Origin: M55B154 sp964345775
GTDB lineage: Bacteria > Spirochaetota > UBA4802 > UB4802
Direction of reading: 5' to 3'
Assembly (NCBI GenBank): GCA_964345775.1
Contig: CAYFSO010000051.1
Span: 1 to 20,586, forward strand
DNA length: 20,586 nucleotides
Position 1 is the stretch's first letter. Each line of letters opens with the position of its first letter. This document shows, piece by piece, positions 7,946-14,496 of this stretch. A program made the position numbers and the translations under genes. The notes below the pieces were generated by a model that was not told where the DNA came from, searched no databases, and saw only the letters and a list, made by a program, of their open reading frames with translations.

Positions 7946-8842
7946 ATGCGTCAGCAAACACCACAGTTCAGAATAGGTGGCCCATTAACACCAATGGTAA
8001 AAAAGCTGCTCATCATTAACGGGGCTGTTTTTATACTGCAGTTCCTTGCAACTCAATTCTTTCCCGGTGTACTTGAATACTGGTTTGGTCTCCACCATGA
8101 AGGGCTTACCCACCAGTTCAAGGTATGGCAACTGTTTACCTACATGTTCCTGCATGGCAACTTTTTCCATATACTTTTCAACATGATAGCCCTGTGGATG
8201 TTCGCAGGTGATCTTGAAATGCGATGGGGCAGCAACTACTTCATCCGTTATTACGTATATTCCGGCATCGGCGCTGGTATATTCATTGCCATCATGAACC
8301 AGCTGGTTTACTCCCAGTATGCTGCTAACCCTGTCACCATCGGTGCCTCGGGAGCCATCTTCGCACTTCTTCTGGCATACGGCATGACCTGGCCAAACAG
8401 GGAAGTATTACTCTATTTTCTCTTCCCGGTTAAGATGAAATACCTGGTCATCGTTTTCGGTCTAATCGCATTCTTCGGTACCCTTTCAAGTGCAAGAGGT
8501 GCACCCGGGAATATCAGCCACATTGGTCATCTCGGCGGCATCATTTCAGGCCTGTTGCTTATCTATTTCAGGCAAAAAGGTCCTTCCACTACATCGTCAT
8601 CACCTAAGGCCAGCAAAAAAAAGAAGGATACCGGCAGTTTCATCAGCCGCATGATGCACAGTCATAAATTGAAGAAAAAGCAAAACGAAATAGAAAGACG
8701 CATTAAAGCCAAAAAGATCATAGATGAGCTTCTGGAAAAGATAGCACGAAATGGCATGAGTTCTCTTACCAGCGAGGAACGGGAAAGACTTGAATGGGCC
8801 AGGAAACATTATTACCCCGATTCCAACGATATTGTCCACTGA
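7946..8842 (+). CDS. rhomboid-family intramembrane serine protease with C-terminal DUF6576-like tail
   Basis: Rhomboid proteases cleave transmembrane helices inside the membrane with a Ser-His dyad. The core (about 15-212) has six or so hydrophobic segments. It includes HGNFFHILFNMIALW (70-84) with the conserved His and Asn, the catalytic serine S135 in GASGAIFALL, and the catalytic histidine H195 in SHIGHLGGIISG. All key residues are present, so it should be active. After a lysine-rich linker (about 220-250) comes a soluble helical tail. Its IIDELLEKIARNGMSSLTSEE segment matches my memory of the DUF6576 motif found at the ends of many rhomboids. The ribosome site is AAGGCAGG close to the ATG. 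The substrate is unknown. Its place behind the HD-GYP gene does not by itself reveal a role. Confidence 0.93.
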   Translation: MRQQTPQFRIGGPLTPMVKKLLIINGAVFILQFLATQFFPGVLEYWFGLHHEGLTHQFKVWQLFTYMFLHGNFFHILFNMIALWMFAGDLEMRWGSNYFIRYYVYSGIGAGIFIAIMNQLVYSQYAANPVTIGASGAIFALLLAYGMTWPNREVLLYFLFPVKMKYLVIVFGLIAFFGTLSSARGAPGNISHIGHLGGIISGLLLIYFRQKGPSTTSSSPKASKKKKDTGSFISRMMHSHKLKKKQNEIERRIKAKKIIDELLEKIARNGMSSLTSEERERLEWARKHYYPDSNDIVH

Positions 8843-8870
8843 AAGAGCAGAAACATGATAATTAATTGAC

Positions 8871-8898
8871 ACACCTCCCCTTCCGGGGTAAAAGGTGT
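8871..8898. other. imperfect stem-loop between rhomboid and paaK genes
   Basis: ACACCT (8871-8876) pairs with AGGTGT (8893-8898). CCCC (8877-8880) pairs with GGGG (8885-8888) around a TTCC loop, and TAAA bulges on the 3' side. No T-run follows, so it is not a normal intrinsic terminator. It may separate or stabilise transcripts ahead of the ligase gene. Confidence 0.45.
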
Positions 8899-8933
8899 CC
8901 AATCATAACCCGTATTTTCAAGAGGAAACAATC

Positions 8934-10229
8934 ATGTTCTGGGACAAGGATATCGAAACAATTGACCGTGCTTCACTTGAGAAACTGCAACTGGATAAAT
9001 TACAAAAAGCCCTTGCTGCTGCTTCCCGCACCCCTTTCTACAAAAAGGTTTTCGATGAAAACAAGGTCAACATCGAAAAAATAACAACACTTGATCATAT
9101 TAAAGAACTGCCATTTACCACCAAGCAGGACCTGCGGATAAGCTATCCTGACGGCATGGTACCGGTAAAACGAAGCGATATTGTCCGGATGCATGCATCA
9201 TCCGGAACAACCGGCAAATCGACGGTAATATTTTATACACAGAATGACCTGGATGACTGGTCAGACATGGTTGCCAGGTGCATGGTGGCCACCGGCACCA
9301 CAAGGGATGACGTATTCCAGAACATGATGGGATACGGCTTATTCACTGGGGGACTGGGACTGCATTACGGTGCCGAAAGACTTGGATGCATGGTAATACC
9401 CGCATCATCCGGCAACACCCTTAAGCAGATCCAGTTAATGCAGGACTTTGAGACCACCGTCATTCATATCACTCCAAGCTATGCCCTGCATCTTGTTGAA
9501 GTTATCAACGAACAGGGGATCGATCCCCACCAGATGACGGTAAAAAAGGCCTACCTGGGGGCAGAACCATACTCAGAGGCAACCAGGTTGAAGATCGAGG
9601 AGCAGTTTGGCATTGATGCGTATAATTCATACGGCATGTCCGAGATGAACGGACCCGGTGTTGCCTTTGAATGCACAGAAAAAAACGGCATGCATCTATG
9701 GGAAGATTTCTATATCATCGAGGTCATTAACCCGGATACCGGTCAAGTGCTTGAACCCGGAGAAGAAGGTGAACTGGTCCTTACCCATATAAACAGGGAA
9801 GCCATGCCAATAATCCGTTACAGGACCAGGGATCTCACCCGCATACTACCCGAACCATGCCCGTGTGGTCGAACCCATTACCGCATAGACCGCATCAAGG
9901 GACGCACCGATGACATGCTGATCGTAAGCGGAGTTAATGTATTCCCGTCCCAGATCGAAACAGTGCTCATGAGTTTTCCGGAAGTAGGGAATAATTACCA
10001 GATCGTTCTTGAAAGGGAAGAGAACCTGGACAGGATGCACATCAAGGTTGAACTGTACTCAAAGATGTTTCATGGCGAGATAAAAGAACTTGAACAGTTG
10101 AAATCACGGCTCAGGGAGACACTTCGGGCACTTATCACCATCAATCCGCGTATCGAACTCATGGAACCCGGCTCACTGCCTCCCAGCATGGGCAAGGCCA
10201 AGAGGGTTATAGATAACAGATCCATATAG
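8934..10229 (+). CDS. paaK: phenylacetate-CoA ligase
   Basis: This adenylate-forming enzyme activates phenylacetate, or a related aryl acid, with ATP and CoA to the CoA thioester. The 431-residue length is typical for PaaK. The phosphate-binding loop SSGTTGKST is at residues 89-97. YNSYGMSEMNGPG (about 230-245) is the family adenine-binding region. YRTRDLTRI lies near 295, and GRTDDMLIVSGVNVFPSQIE marks the hinge into the C-terminal AMP-binding subdomain. The start is the ATG at 8934 (MFWDKDIETI), with AGAGGAA 8 bases upstream. A GTG at 8895 is in frame, but it lies in the stem-loop and gives a non-family N-terminus. The tandem-ACT gene follows after 14 bases. Substrate cannot be fixed: this PaaK subgroup is common in organisms lacking the rest of the paa pathway, and none of the ring-epoxidation genes is here. 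Indoleacetate or other aryl acids from amino acids are possible. Confidence 0.93.
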   Translation: MFWDKDIETIDRASLEKLQLDKLQKALAAASRTPFYKKVFDENKVNIEKITTLDHIKELPFTTKQDLRISYPDGMVPVKRSDIVRMHASSGTTGKSTVIFYTQNDLDDWSDMVARCMVATGTTRDDVFQNMMGYGLFTGGLGLHYGAERLGCMVIPASSGNTLKQIQLMQDFETTVIHITPSYALHLVEVINEQGIDPHQMTVKKAYLGAEPYSEATRLKIEEQFGIDAYNSYGMSEMNGPGVAFECTEKNGMHLWEDFYIIEVINPDTGQVLEPGEEGELVLTHINREAMPIIRYRTRDLTRILPEPCPCGRTHYRIDRIKGRTDDMLIVSGVNVFPSQIETVLMSFPEVGNNYQIVLEREENLDRMHIKVELYSKMFHGEIKELEQLKSRLRETLRALITINPRIELMEPGSLPPSMGKAKRVIDNRSI

Positions 10230-10243
10230 ACAAGGAGGCGAGT

Positions 10244-10672
10244 ATGCCATACCAGGTATCCGTTTTTGCCGAGAACAAGCCGGGAAAAATTGAGCGAATC
10301 ACCAGTGTCCTCAATGAAAATGACATTAACATTCGGGCAATAACCATTGCAGACTCAGGTGATTACGGCATCATCAAGTTACTGCTGGACAGGCCTGAAG
10401 AAGGGTGTGAACACTTGAAAGAAAAAGGAATAGCTGCCACCCTTAAAGAGATCGTTGCAGTAAAGATCGACGACAGGCCCGGTGGCCTGTATCACGTGGC
10501 ATCACTTTTGCGCGAGCAGAACATTAATGTTGACGACGCCTACGGTTTCATGGTTAAAAGCCACGAGGAATCGGTATTCGTGTTCCAGGTTGATAATGTG
10601 AAGAATGCAGAGAAAATACTGGAAAACGCGGGCTTTACAACTCTAAAGGAAAAAGAGCTCTACTACCTGTAA
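10244..10672 (+). CDS. tandem ACT-domain protein
   Basis: The 142-residue protein consists of two ACT domains, about 1-70 (VSVFAENKPGKIERITSVLNENDINIRAITI) and 72-140 (VKIDDRPGGLYHVASLLREQNINVDDAYG). Each has the PGxL/I-type turn before the first helix that commonly forms an amino-acid binding site. There is no catalytic domain, so it is likely a small ligand-sensing or allosteric partner. It begins 14 bases after paaK, with an AAGGAGGCGAG ribosome site. ACT proteins next to phenylacetate-CoA ligases recur in many anaerobes and archaea, so a link to aromatic amino-acid or aryl-acid supply is a reasonable inference. It resembles no known DNA-binding regulator. Confidence 0.88.
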   Translation: MPYQVSVFAENKPGKIERITSVLNENDINIRAITIADSGDYGIIKLLLDRPEEGCEHLKEKGIAATLKEIVAVKIDDRPGGLYHVASLLREQNINVDDAYGFMVKSHEESVFVFQVDNVKNAEKILENAGFTTLKEKELYYL

Positions 10673-10694
10673 AATATCCCGGAGGTGAATCAAC

Positions 10695-11252
10695 ATGAAT
10701 CGGGAAGACGCCCTCGAACTTCTACAGAAGCATGTATCAAATGAAAACATGATAAAACACTGCCTTGCGTCAGAGGCCGTAATGCGGGCACTGGCAGCGG
10801 AATTGAACGAAGACCGGGAAAAATGGGGACTGGCAGGTCTTTTGCACGACCTTGATGTTGAAACAACAGATGCTGATCTATCCATACATACAAGGGAAAC
10901 AGAAAAAATACTTCGCGAACATGGTATTGACGATGAGATTATCGAGGCCATCAGGTTACACAACCTTGAAGCCCATCCCGGCGAAGAACGGACATTGCCG
11001 TTTCATCACGCCCTTGCCGCAGGTGAAACAGTAACCGGCCTTATCATTGCAACAACCCTGGTGTACCCGGATAAAAAGCTGGACAGTGTAAAGACAAAAT
11101 CTGTTGTAAAACGAATGAAGGAAAAAGCCTTTGCCAGGTCAGTAAATCGTGATACCATACGTGAATGTGAAAAGCTTGACCTTGATCTGAATCGTTTTGT
11201 TGAAATTTCCATTAATGCAATGCGAGATATATCAGACGATCTGGGATTATAA
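10695..11252 (+). CDS. HD-domain protein (HDIG-type phosphohydrolase family)
   Basis: This 185-residue soluble protein belongs to the HD superfamily. H22 is in IKHCLASEAVM, H51-D52 in LAGLLHDLDVE, and H89 in IRLHNLEAH. The family segment that usually reads like AxDPLTGLI appears here as AAGETVTGLI (about 108-117), so the usual fourth ligand Asp seems replaced by Glu111. The following TTLVYPDKKLDSVKTKSVVKRMKEK stretch and the C-terminus are those of the common small HD family found in anaerobes and archaea. The ribosome site GGAGGTGA is strong. The gene lies 22 bases after the ACT gene and 23 before the lipoprotein gene, so it is in the same operon. The substrate is unknown. Glu may still bind metal, so loss of activity cannot be concluded. 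Confidence 0.85.
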   Translation: MNREDALELLQKHVSNENMIKHCLASEAVMRALAAELNEDREKWGLAGLLHDLDVETTDADLSIHTRETEKILREHGIDDEIIEAIRLHNLEAHPGEERTLPFHHALAAGETVTGLIIATTLVYPDKKLDSVKTKSVVKRMKEKAFARSVNRDTIRECEKLDLDLNRFVEISINAMRDISDDLGL

Positions 11253-11275
11253 TCTATTCCATACAGGAGAAATAT

Positions 11276-11641
11276 ATGAAGATCCTAAGAGGTATCATAC
11301 CACTGTTAATACTGGTGATCTCAATGGCTGCCTGTTCCAACAGCCCAAAGATCGGCAGTACACCCAGGGAGGTGCTGGTAAATAAATATTTCCAGGATGA
11401 AAACACCTACGTGATCGTTGCCCGCGGTTATCCAAAAGCCGGACTCTCCGAGATGCAGGCGATAGGAACTGCACAGGAAGCGGCCCTGACAAATGCCCAG
11501 ATAATAGCCCGGCAGTCTTTTGACAGCACTGTTGACGTTATAAAGGCAGGACAGGTGAAAAAGTATGAAAACCGCGGTACACACGTAATAATAACGTACC
11601 TTGTAAAAGGGAATAACCTGAAAAGTCACTACCTGCCATAA
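11276..11641 (+). CDS. small predicted lipoprotein with LPP20-like segment
   Basis: This 121-residue protein has a clean lipoprotein signal: basic start, hydrophobic residues 6-18, and the lipobox MAAC with cysteine 20. The mature part contains VIVARGYPKAGLSEMQAIG and TAQEAALTNAQIIARQSF, then beta-rich HVIITYLVKG. The alternating Ala-rich helix after a beta strand recalls the LPP20/FlgP-type domain seen in envelope and flagellar lipoproteins, but the match is by eye only. The ribosome site is CAGGAGAAATAT before the ATG. It ends the plus-strand run and stops 13 bases from the converging barrel protein. Its resemblance to the N-terminal domain of the lipoprotein at 12990-14219 suggests these neighbours act together at the envelope. 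Confidence 0.8.
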   Translation: MKILRGIIPLLILVISMAACSNSPKIGSTPREVLVNKYFQDENTYVIVARGYPKAGLSEMQAIGTAQEAALTNAQIIARQSFDSTVDVIKAGQVKKYENRGTHVIITYLVKGNNLKSHYLP

Positions 11642-11654
11642 TGGTAAATCCGGA

Positions 11655-12857
11655 TCAGTTATTGACCTGCAGGTTGTACGTAACCGCCACCCCAAGGTTG
11701 TAAGAGGTGAAGGTTCTCACATCAGAAAGGTCATCATCTATACTGTTATAACTGGAATCCGCGCTGTCAATAGTCAGGTACCCCCGGATACCCCAGGTAT
11801 CATCAAGCAGGTAATCCGCCGAGAAATACCAGAACCGGGGGAATATACCTGACCTGTTTTGAAGCGACATCTCCTGTAACGATCCGGATCTGTCCGTTGC
11901 ATCCCAGGGATAGGTGGCACTTCCACCCAGAAGATATCCCCCGTTCATGTTGATAATGAGACGCGGCGTATATCGAAAACGAAGACCTGCCGAAAGTGAA
12001 TTGAAGGTGGCTTCACCCCCGCTTTCCTCGTCACTTATATATAACCACCTGTACATTATATTTATTCCCAGGTGCCGCGAAAAGTTTTTCCCCCCCATCA
12101 GGGAAAGGGTGTCAGAATGCTGTTTACCCGAAACAGGTGCCCTGCCCCATGCTTCCAGGTTATAATTTTCACCAAGATAATACACTCCGAAGGGTATCCC
12201 CGATACGAACCTGTTCGATGAATCCTTTTCCGCATTATACCCGGGGTCATTCTCATCCTTCCATATGTTCATGCCAAGGTTTATACCCAGCCAGAATCCC
12301 CATCGCGTGCCCTTTACCTGCTTTTCAAGCCTGATTGATTCAACGGTCTTAGTATCGATATCTGCAAGCGCGGCAGCCATGATCTCCATCTTTTCTGGAA
12401 GGTCCTCCGGTGATGATACCCGAATCTCAGAGGTTTTCAACAACTGTCCTGAATGCACATCGATCACCCTGGCTGTTACCAGCACCTGGGAGCCAATGCC
12501 CAGAACGCTGCCCCATACGATCAGGTCCAGTTGATTATCCCTGCCTGCTTTGACCAGCTCTTCATTGCCAATGGTATCCATTGCTTCATCCTGGCCTCCT
12601 GAAAAAACCGTTAATTCAATTATTTTTTCATGTGCCCGGTAGTCCTTTCTTTGCATGAAGCGGGATAGAAGCAATTCAGGAACAATACTACCGGCATTTT
12701 CCACAACCGGCTGGTTAACCACCCGGAAACGCGAAAAACCCACCTTTAAAACCGCAGGTTCATTGTCTGCAGCATACACTATTACCGTTGAGAATGTTGA
12801 TACAAGTATAACCGTGGTCACCCGCATGAACCGGAAGAAAATTCGTATTGATCTCAT
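11655..12857 (-). CDS. exported CsgG/FlgO-like protein with C-terminal beta-barrel-like domain
   Basis: The 400-residue precursor has a signal peptide (about 1-30, ending VIVYA before ADNEPAV). Residues about 34-175 read as a CsgG/FlgO-like alpha/beta domain: KVGFSRFRVVN, LLLSRFMQRKDYRAHE, DLIVWGSVLGIGSQVLVTARVIDVHSGQLL. From about 185 on, alternating polar/aromatic strands (WGFWLGINLGMNIW, GINIMYRWLYIS, LRFRYTPRLIINMNGGYLLGG, FWYFSADYLLDDTWGIRGYLTI) look like an outer-membrane barrel of roughly eight strands. The final residues (TYNLQVNN) lack the usual terminal aromatic. The ribosome site AGAGGAG is close to the ATG. It has its own candidate promoter (12892-12921) behind the terminator of the next gene. 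The fusion of a periplasmic CsgG/FlgO-like part to a barrel is unusual. I cannot name a function. Confidence 0.8.
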   Translation of the reverse strand: MRSIRIFFRFMRVTTVILVSTFSTVIVYAADNEPAVLKVGFSRFRVVNQPVVENAGSIVPELLLSRFMQRKDYRAHEKIIELTVFSGGQDEAMDTIGNEELVKAGRDNQLDLIVWGSVLGIGSQVLVTARVIDVHSGQLLKTSEIRVSSPEDLPEKMEIMAAALADIDTKTVESIRLEKQVKGTRWGFWLGINLGMNIWKDENDPGYNAEKDSSNRFVSGIPFGVYYLGENYNLEAWGRAPVSGKQHSDTLSLMGGKNFSRHLGINIMYRWLYISDEESGGEATFNSLSAGLRFRYTPRLIINMNGGYLLGGSATYPWDATDRSGSLQEMSLQNRSGIFPRFWYFSADYLLDDTWGIRGYLTIDSADSSYNSIDDDLSDVRTFTSYNLGVAVTYNLQVNN

Positions 12858-12882
12858 TGCAGCTCCTCTTTACATGACATGC

Positions 12883-12902
12883 GATCATAAAAAAATATGA
12901 TC
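12883..12902. promoter_or_regulatory. inverted repeat overlapping the -10 box, candidate operator
   Basis: GATCATA (12883-12889) and TATGATC (12896-12902) are perfect inverted 7-base arms around six A's. The repeat overlaps the candidate -10 box (12892-12897) of the minus-strand promoter for the gene at 11655-12857, so a dimeric regulator bound here would block transcription. No T-run follows on either strand, so it is not a terminator. Confidence 0.45.
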
Positions 12903-12921
12903 CCTGCAACACTATTGTCAA
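12892..12921 (-). promoter_or_regulatory. candidate promoter for the CsgG/FlgO-like barrel gene
   Basis: On the minus strand, a perfect TTGACA (12916-12921) is followed after 18 bases by TATTTT (12892-12897). It lies about 35 bases before the gene start at 12857 and just after the terminator of the upstream gene, so the two minus-strand genes are likely transcribed separately. Confidence 0.55.
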
Positions 12922-12925
12922 GCAA

Positions 12926-12962
12926 CACAAAAGAAAAGCGGTACCATAGAAGCGTACCGCTT
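12926..12962 (-). terminator. intrinsic terminator after the LPP20/CsgG-like lipoprotein gene
   Basis: AAGCGGTAC (12936-12944) and GTACCGCTT (12954-12962) form a perfect 9-bp stem with a 9-base loop. Read on the minus strand, the stem is followed by TTCTTTTG, a T-rich tail. It lies 27 bases beyond the stop of the gene ending at 12990. Structure, tail and position agree. Confidence 0.85.
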
Positions 12963-12989
12963 ACTTTCACGCATTTTATTTGCATACTC

Positions 12990-14219
12990 TTATTTTATTC
13001 TTTCAGCTGTCAATACGATCCTGTTGGGAAAAGTTTCCTTGATATCTATTTTAAATCCCAGGCTTTCCGCCTTGGCATTCAGCTCATCTGCAAGATCGGT
13101 GGTTTTCCCTGCAAACTCCACCTCAATCTTGGAGGATTTTCCTGACTGACCACGGCTGTATACTTTCTGCACTCCCCTTACCCTTTGCTCTATCTGGTTC
13201 CTGAACTTGGTAAGATCACTGTAATCAAGTCCGGCGATTGTCAGCATTATCATGCGCTGGGTTGCCGCAAGCAGGAATTTCTTTGTTATCTGGTTCATAA
13301 ATGGACCCGATTCGAACTTGCCGTTCTCATCGTTAACAGAACCAAGTATTTTATGCAATGCCCTCTGTATGGCCAGTTTAGACGCTGTTGTTCCGTCAAT
13401 ATGTACTGCCGGCATATTTGTACTTGTACTTGCAAGGATTCGGCCGGTATATACATCAATGGCCTTCAGGTTCAATATGGCCTGCTTGGATTTCATGTTC
13501 TTGCTGTACTTCTTCATCGCAGCAGACTGGTCAGTTGTTCTCACCTGGCCAACGATGAGACATTCAGCGCCAACATCATCAAGCAGCAGGTCCTGGACTG
13601 ATCCGCTGACACTTCCCTTGATAGCCTGGTTCATCTTTCTCCGTTCACGTTTCAACAGCTGCTGTGTCATTGCAGCATCCACGAACTCAAACCCGGCGTT
13701 GCTCATTATTTCCATCATTGAAAGTTCTGTAACCGTAAATCCGGGACTGTTTCTTTTTCCTTCAAAGGTCTCATTGATCAATACCATGAACTTGGGCCTG
13801 CCGTAATTGCGTATGGTGGCCTCAATGGTTTCATTTACCGCCTGTGGATACACTTCACCGTATATCCTTACCATGAAGGCTCCATTCCGGGATCCCTCCT
13901 TGAGCACTTTCCAGTTTCGTACCATCCCGGTTGAACGTGCTTCAACTATTGACTCAACAAGTGCAAAGTCCTCTACCACCGAACGACCCTGTATGGTAGT
14001 CCCGAGTTTCATCTTTACAAGTTTATTCATGGCATCATCAATGGCACGGTCACGAGCAAGTGAAACATCATTGTCATACACTGTTCCATAGCCGGTCGCC
14101 TCACCGGACATGTTAGAGTCTTCAGATGATGCTTTTTTTGACCCCTTGGTTCCTCCACATGATACCAGCGCCATGCTGACCAGAAACACCATGATCGCCA
14201 CAAAGACTTTTCTTTTCAT
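12990..14219 (-). CDS. predicted lipoprotein with LPP20/FlgT-like and CsgG-like regions
   Basis: The 409-residue precursor has a lipoprotein signal with lipobox LVSC (cysteine 21), then a Ser/Lys-rich linker. Residues about 42-125 (GYGTVYDNDVSLARDRAIDD, AMNKLVKMKLG, GAFMVRIYGEVYPQAVNE) have the pattern of LPP20/FlgT N-terminal domains. Residues about 140-290 (KFMVLINETFEGK, LLDDVGAECLIVGQVRTTD, AILNLKAIDVYTGRILAS) resemble the CsgG/FlgT middle region. A distinct C-terminal domain (about 315-409; MLTIAGLDYSDLTKFRNQIE, VQKVYSRGQSGKSSKIEVE) is conserved-looking, but I cannot name it. AAGGAGCG precedes the ATG by about 8 bases. It has a candidate promoter (14265-14292) and a good terminator. The likely location is the outer membrane facing the periplasm. 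Involvement in flagellar or curli-like assembly is only suggested by the domain resemblance; no flagellar or curli gene is nearby. Confidence 0.8.
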   Translation of the reverse strand: MKRKVFVAIMVFLVSMALVSCGGTKGSKKASSEDSNMSGEATGYGTVYDNDVSLARDRAIDDAMNKLVKMKLGTTIQGRSVVEDFALVESIVEARSTGMVRNWKVLKEGSRNGAFMVRIYGEVYPQAVNETIEATIRNYGRPKFMVLINETFEGKRNSPGFTVTELSMMEIMSNAGFEFVDAAMTQQLLKRERRKMNQAIKGSVSGSVQDLLLDDVGAECLIVGQVRTTDQSAAMKKYSKNMKSKQAILNLKAIDVYTGRILASTSTNMPAVHIDGTTASKLAIQRALHKILGSVNDENGKFESGPFMNQITKKFLLAATQRMIMLTIAGLDYSDLTKFRNQIEQRVRGVQKVYSRGQSGKSSKIEVEFAGKTTDLADELNAKAESLGFKIDIKETFPNRIVLTAERIK

Positions 14220-14264
14220 AGCAAACGCTCCTTACTTATACTTTATGCAGACTCACAATACTTG

Positions 14265-14292
14265 ATTTTAATATTTTATTGATACCCGTCAA
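14265..14292 (-). promoter_or_regulatory. candidate promoter for the LPP20/CsgG-like lipoprotein gene
   Basis: On the minus strand TTGACG (14287-14292) is followed after 16 bases by TAAAAT (14265-14270). It ends 45 bases before the ATG at 14219, leaving a short leader with the AAGGAGCG ribosome site. Confidence 0.5.
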
Positions 14293-14320
14293 TACGTACA
14301 GTATTATCAGTATATTCTCA

Positions 14321-14332
14321 TAATACGTATAA
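14321..14332. promoter_or_regulatory. second copy of the 12-mer found before hisI
   Basis: TAATACGTATAA here is identical to 4046-4057. It sits in the divergent region between the lipoprotein gene (minus) and the HEAT gene (plus), with palindromic core ATACGTAT. A related half-match, AATACGTA followed by CAGTATT, lies at 14291-14305. It could be a regulator site or an alternative promoter element (TTATCA, 18 bases, TATAAC). Confidence 0.35.
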
Positions 14333-14350
14333 CATGTTCATAGTCAATCC

Positions 14351-14426
14351 ATTTTTATTACTGTGTAATGAATGGTCACATCCAAATAATTAGTCATCTG
14401 CTGGTAATATTTTTATTGCAGTGTAA
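14351..14426. repeat. pair of 18-bp direct repeats upstream of the HEAT/pseudo-cyclase gene
   Basis: ATTTTTATTACTGTGTAA (14351-14368) and ATTTTTATTGCAGTGTAA (14409-14426) agree at 16 of 18 positions and are 58 bases apart. The first contains the inverted motif TTAC-TGT-GTAA. They sit 70-146 bases before the HEAT gene start, a position suited to regulator binding. Confidence 0.45.
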
Positions 14427-14464
14427 CACCACCTTGTATAAGCTTTTCGGACGGATGCATACGA

Positions 14465-14470
14465 TATAAT
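14465..14470 (+). promoter_or_regulatory. candidate -10 box of the HEAT/pseudo-cyclase gene
   Basis: A perfect TATAAT lies 26 bases before the ATG at 14497. The region 16-18 bases upstream of it has no good TTGACA-like box, so this promoter may depend on an activator, possibly one binding the direct repeats just upstream. Confidence 0.4.
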
Positions 14471-14496
14471 AAAAAATCGCGCTTACGGGTACAACA

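Noticed and set aside
8871..8898. Stem-loop as an intrinsic terminator between rhomboid and paaK
   Set aside because: The stem is bulged and no T-run follows on either strand.
8895..8933. Upstream GTG start for paaK
   Set aside because: It lies within the stem-loop and lacks a good ribosome site; the ATG at 8934 has one and matches the PaaK N-terminus.
13252..13806. Plus-strand open frame of 184 residues opposite the LPP20/CsgG-like lipoprotein gene
   Set aside because: It is antisense to a gene with signal peptide, ribosome site, promoter and terminator, and its protein resembles nothing.
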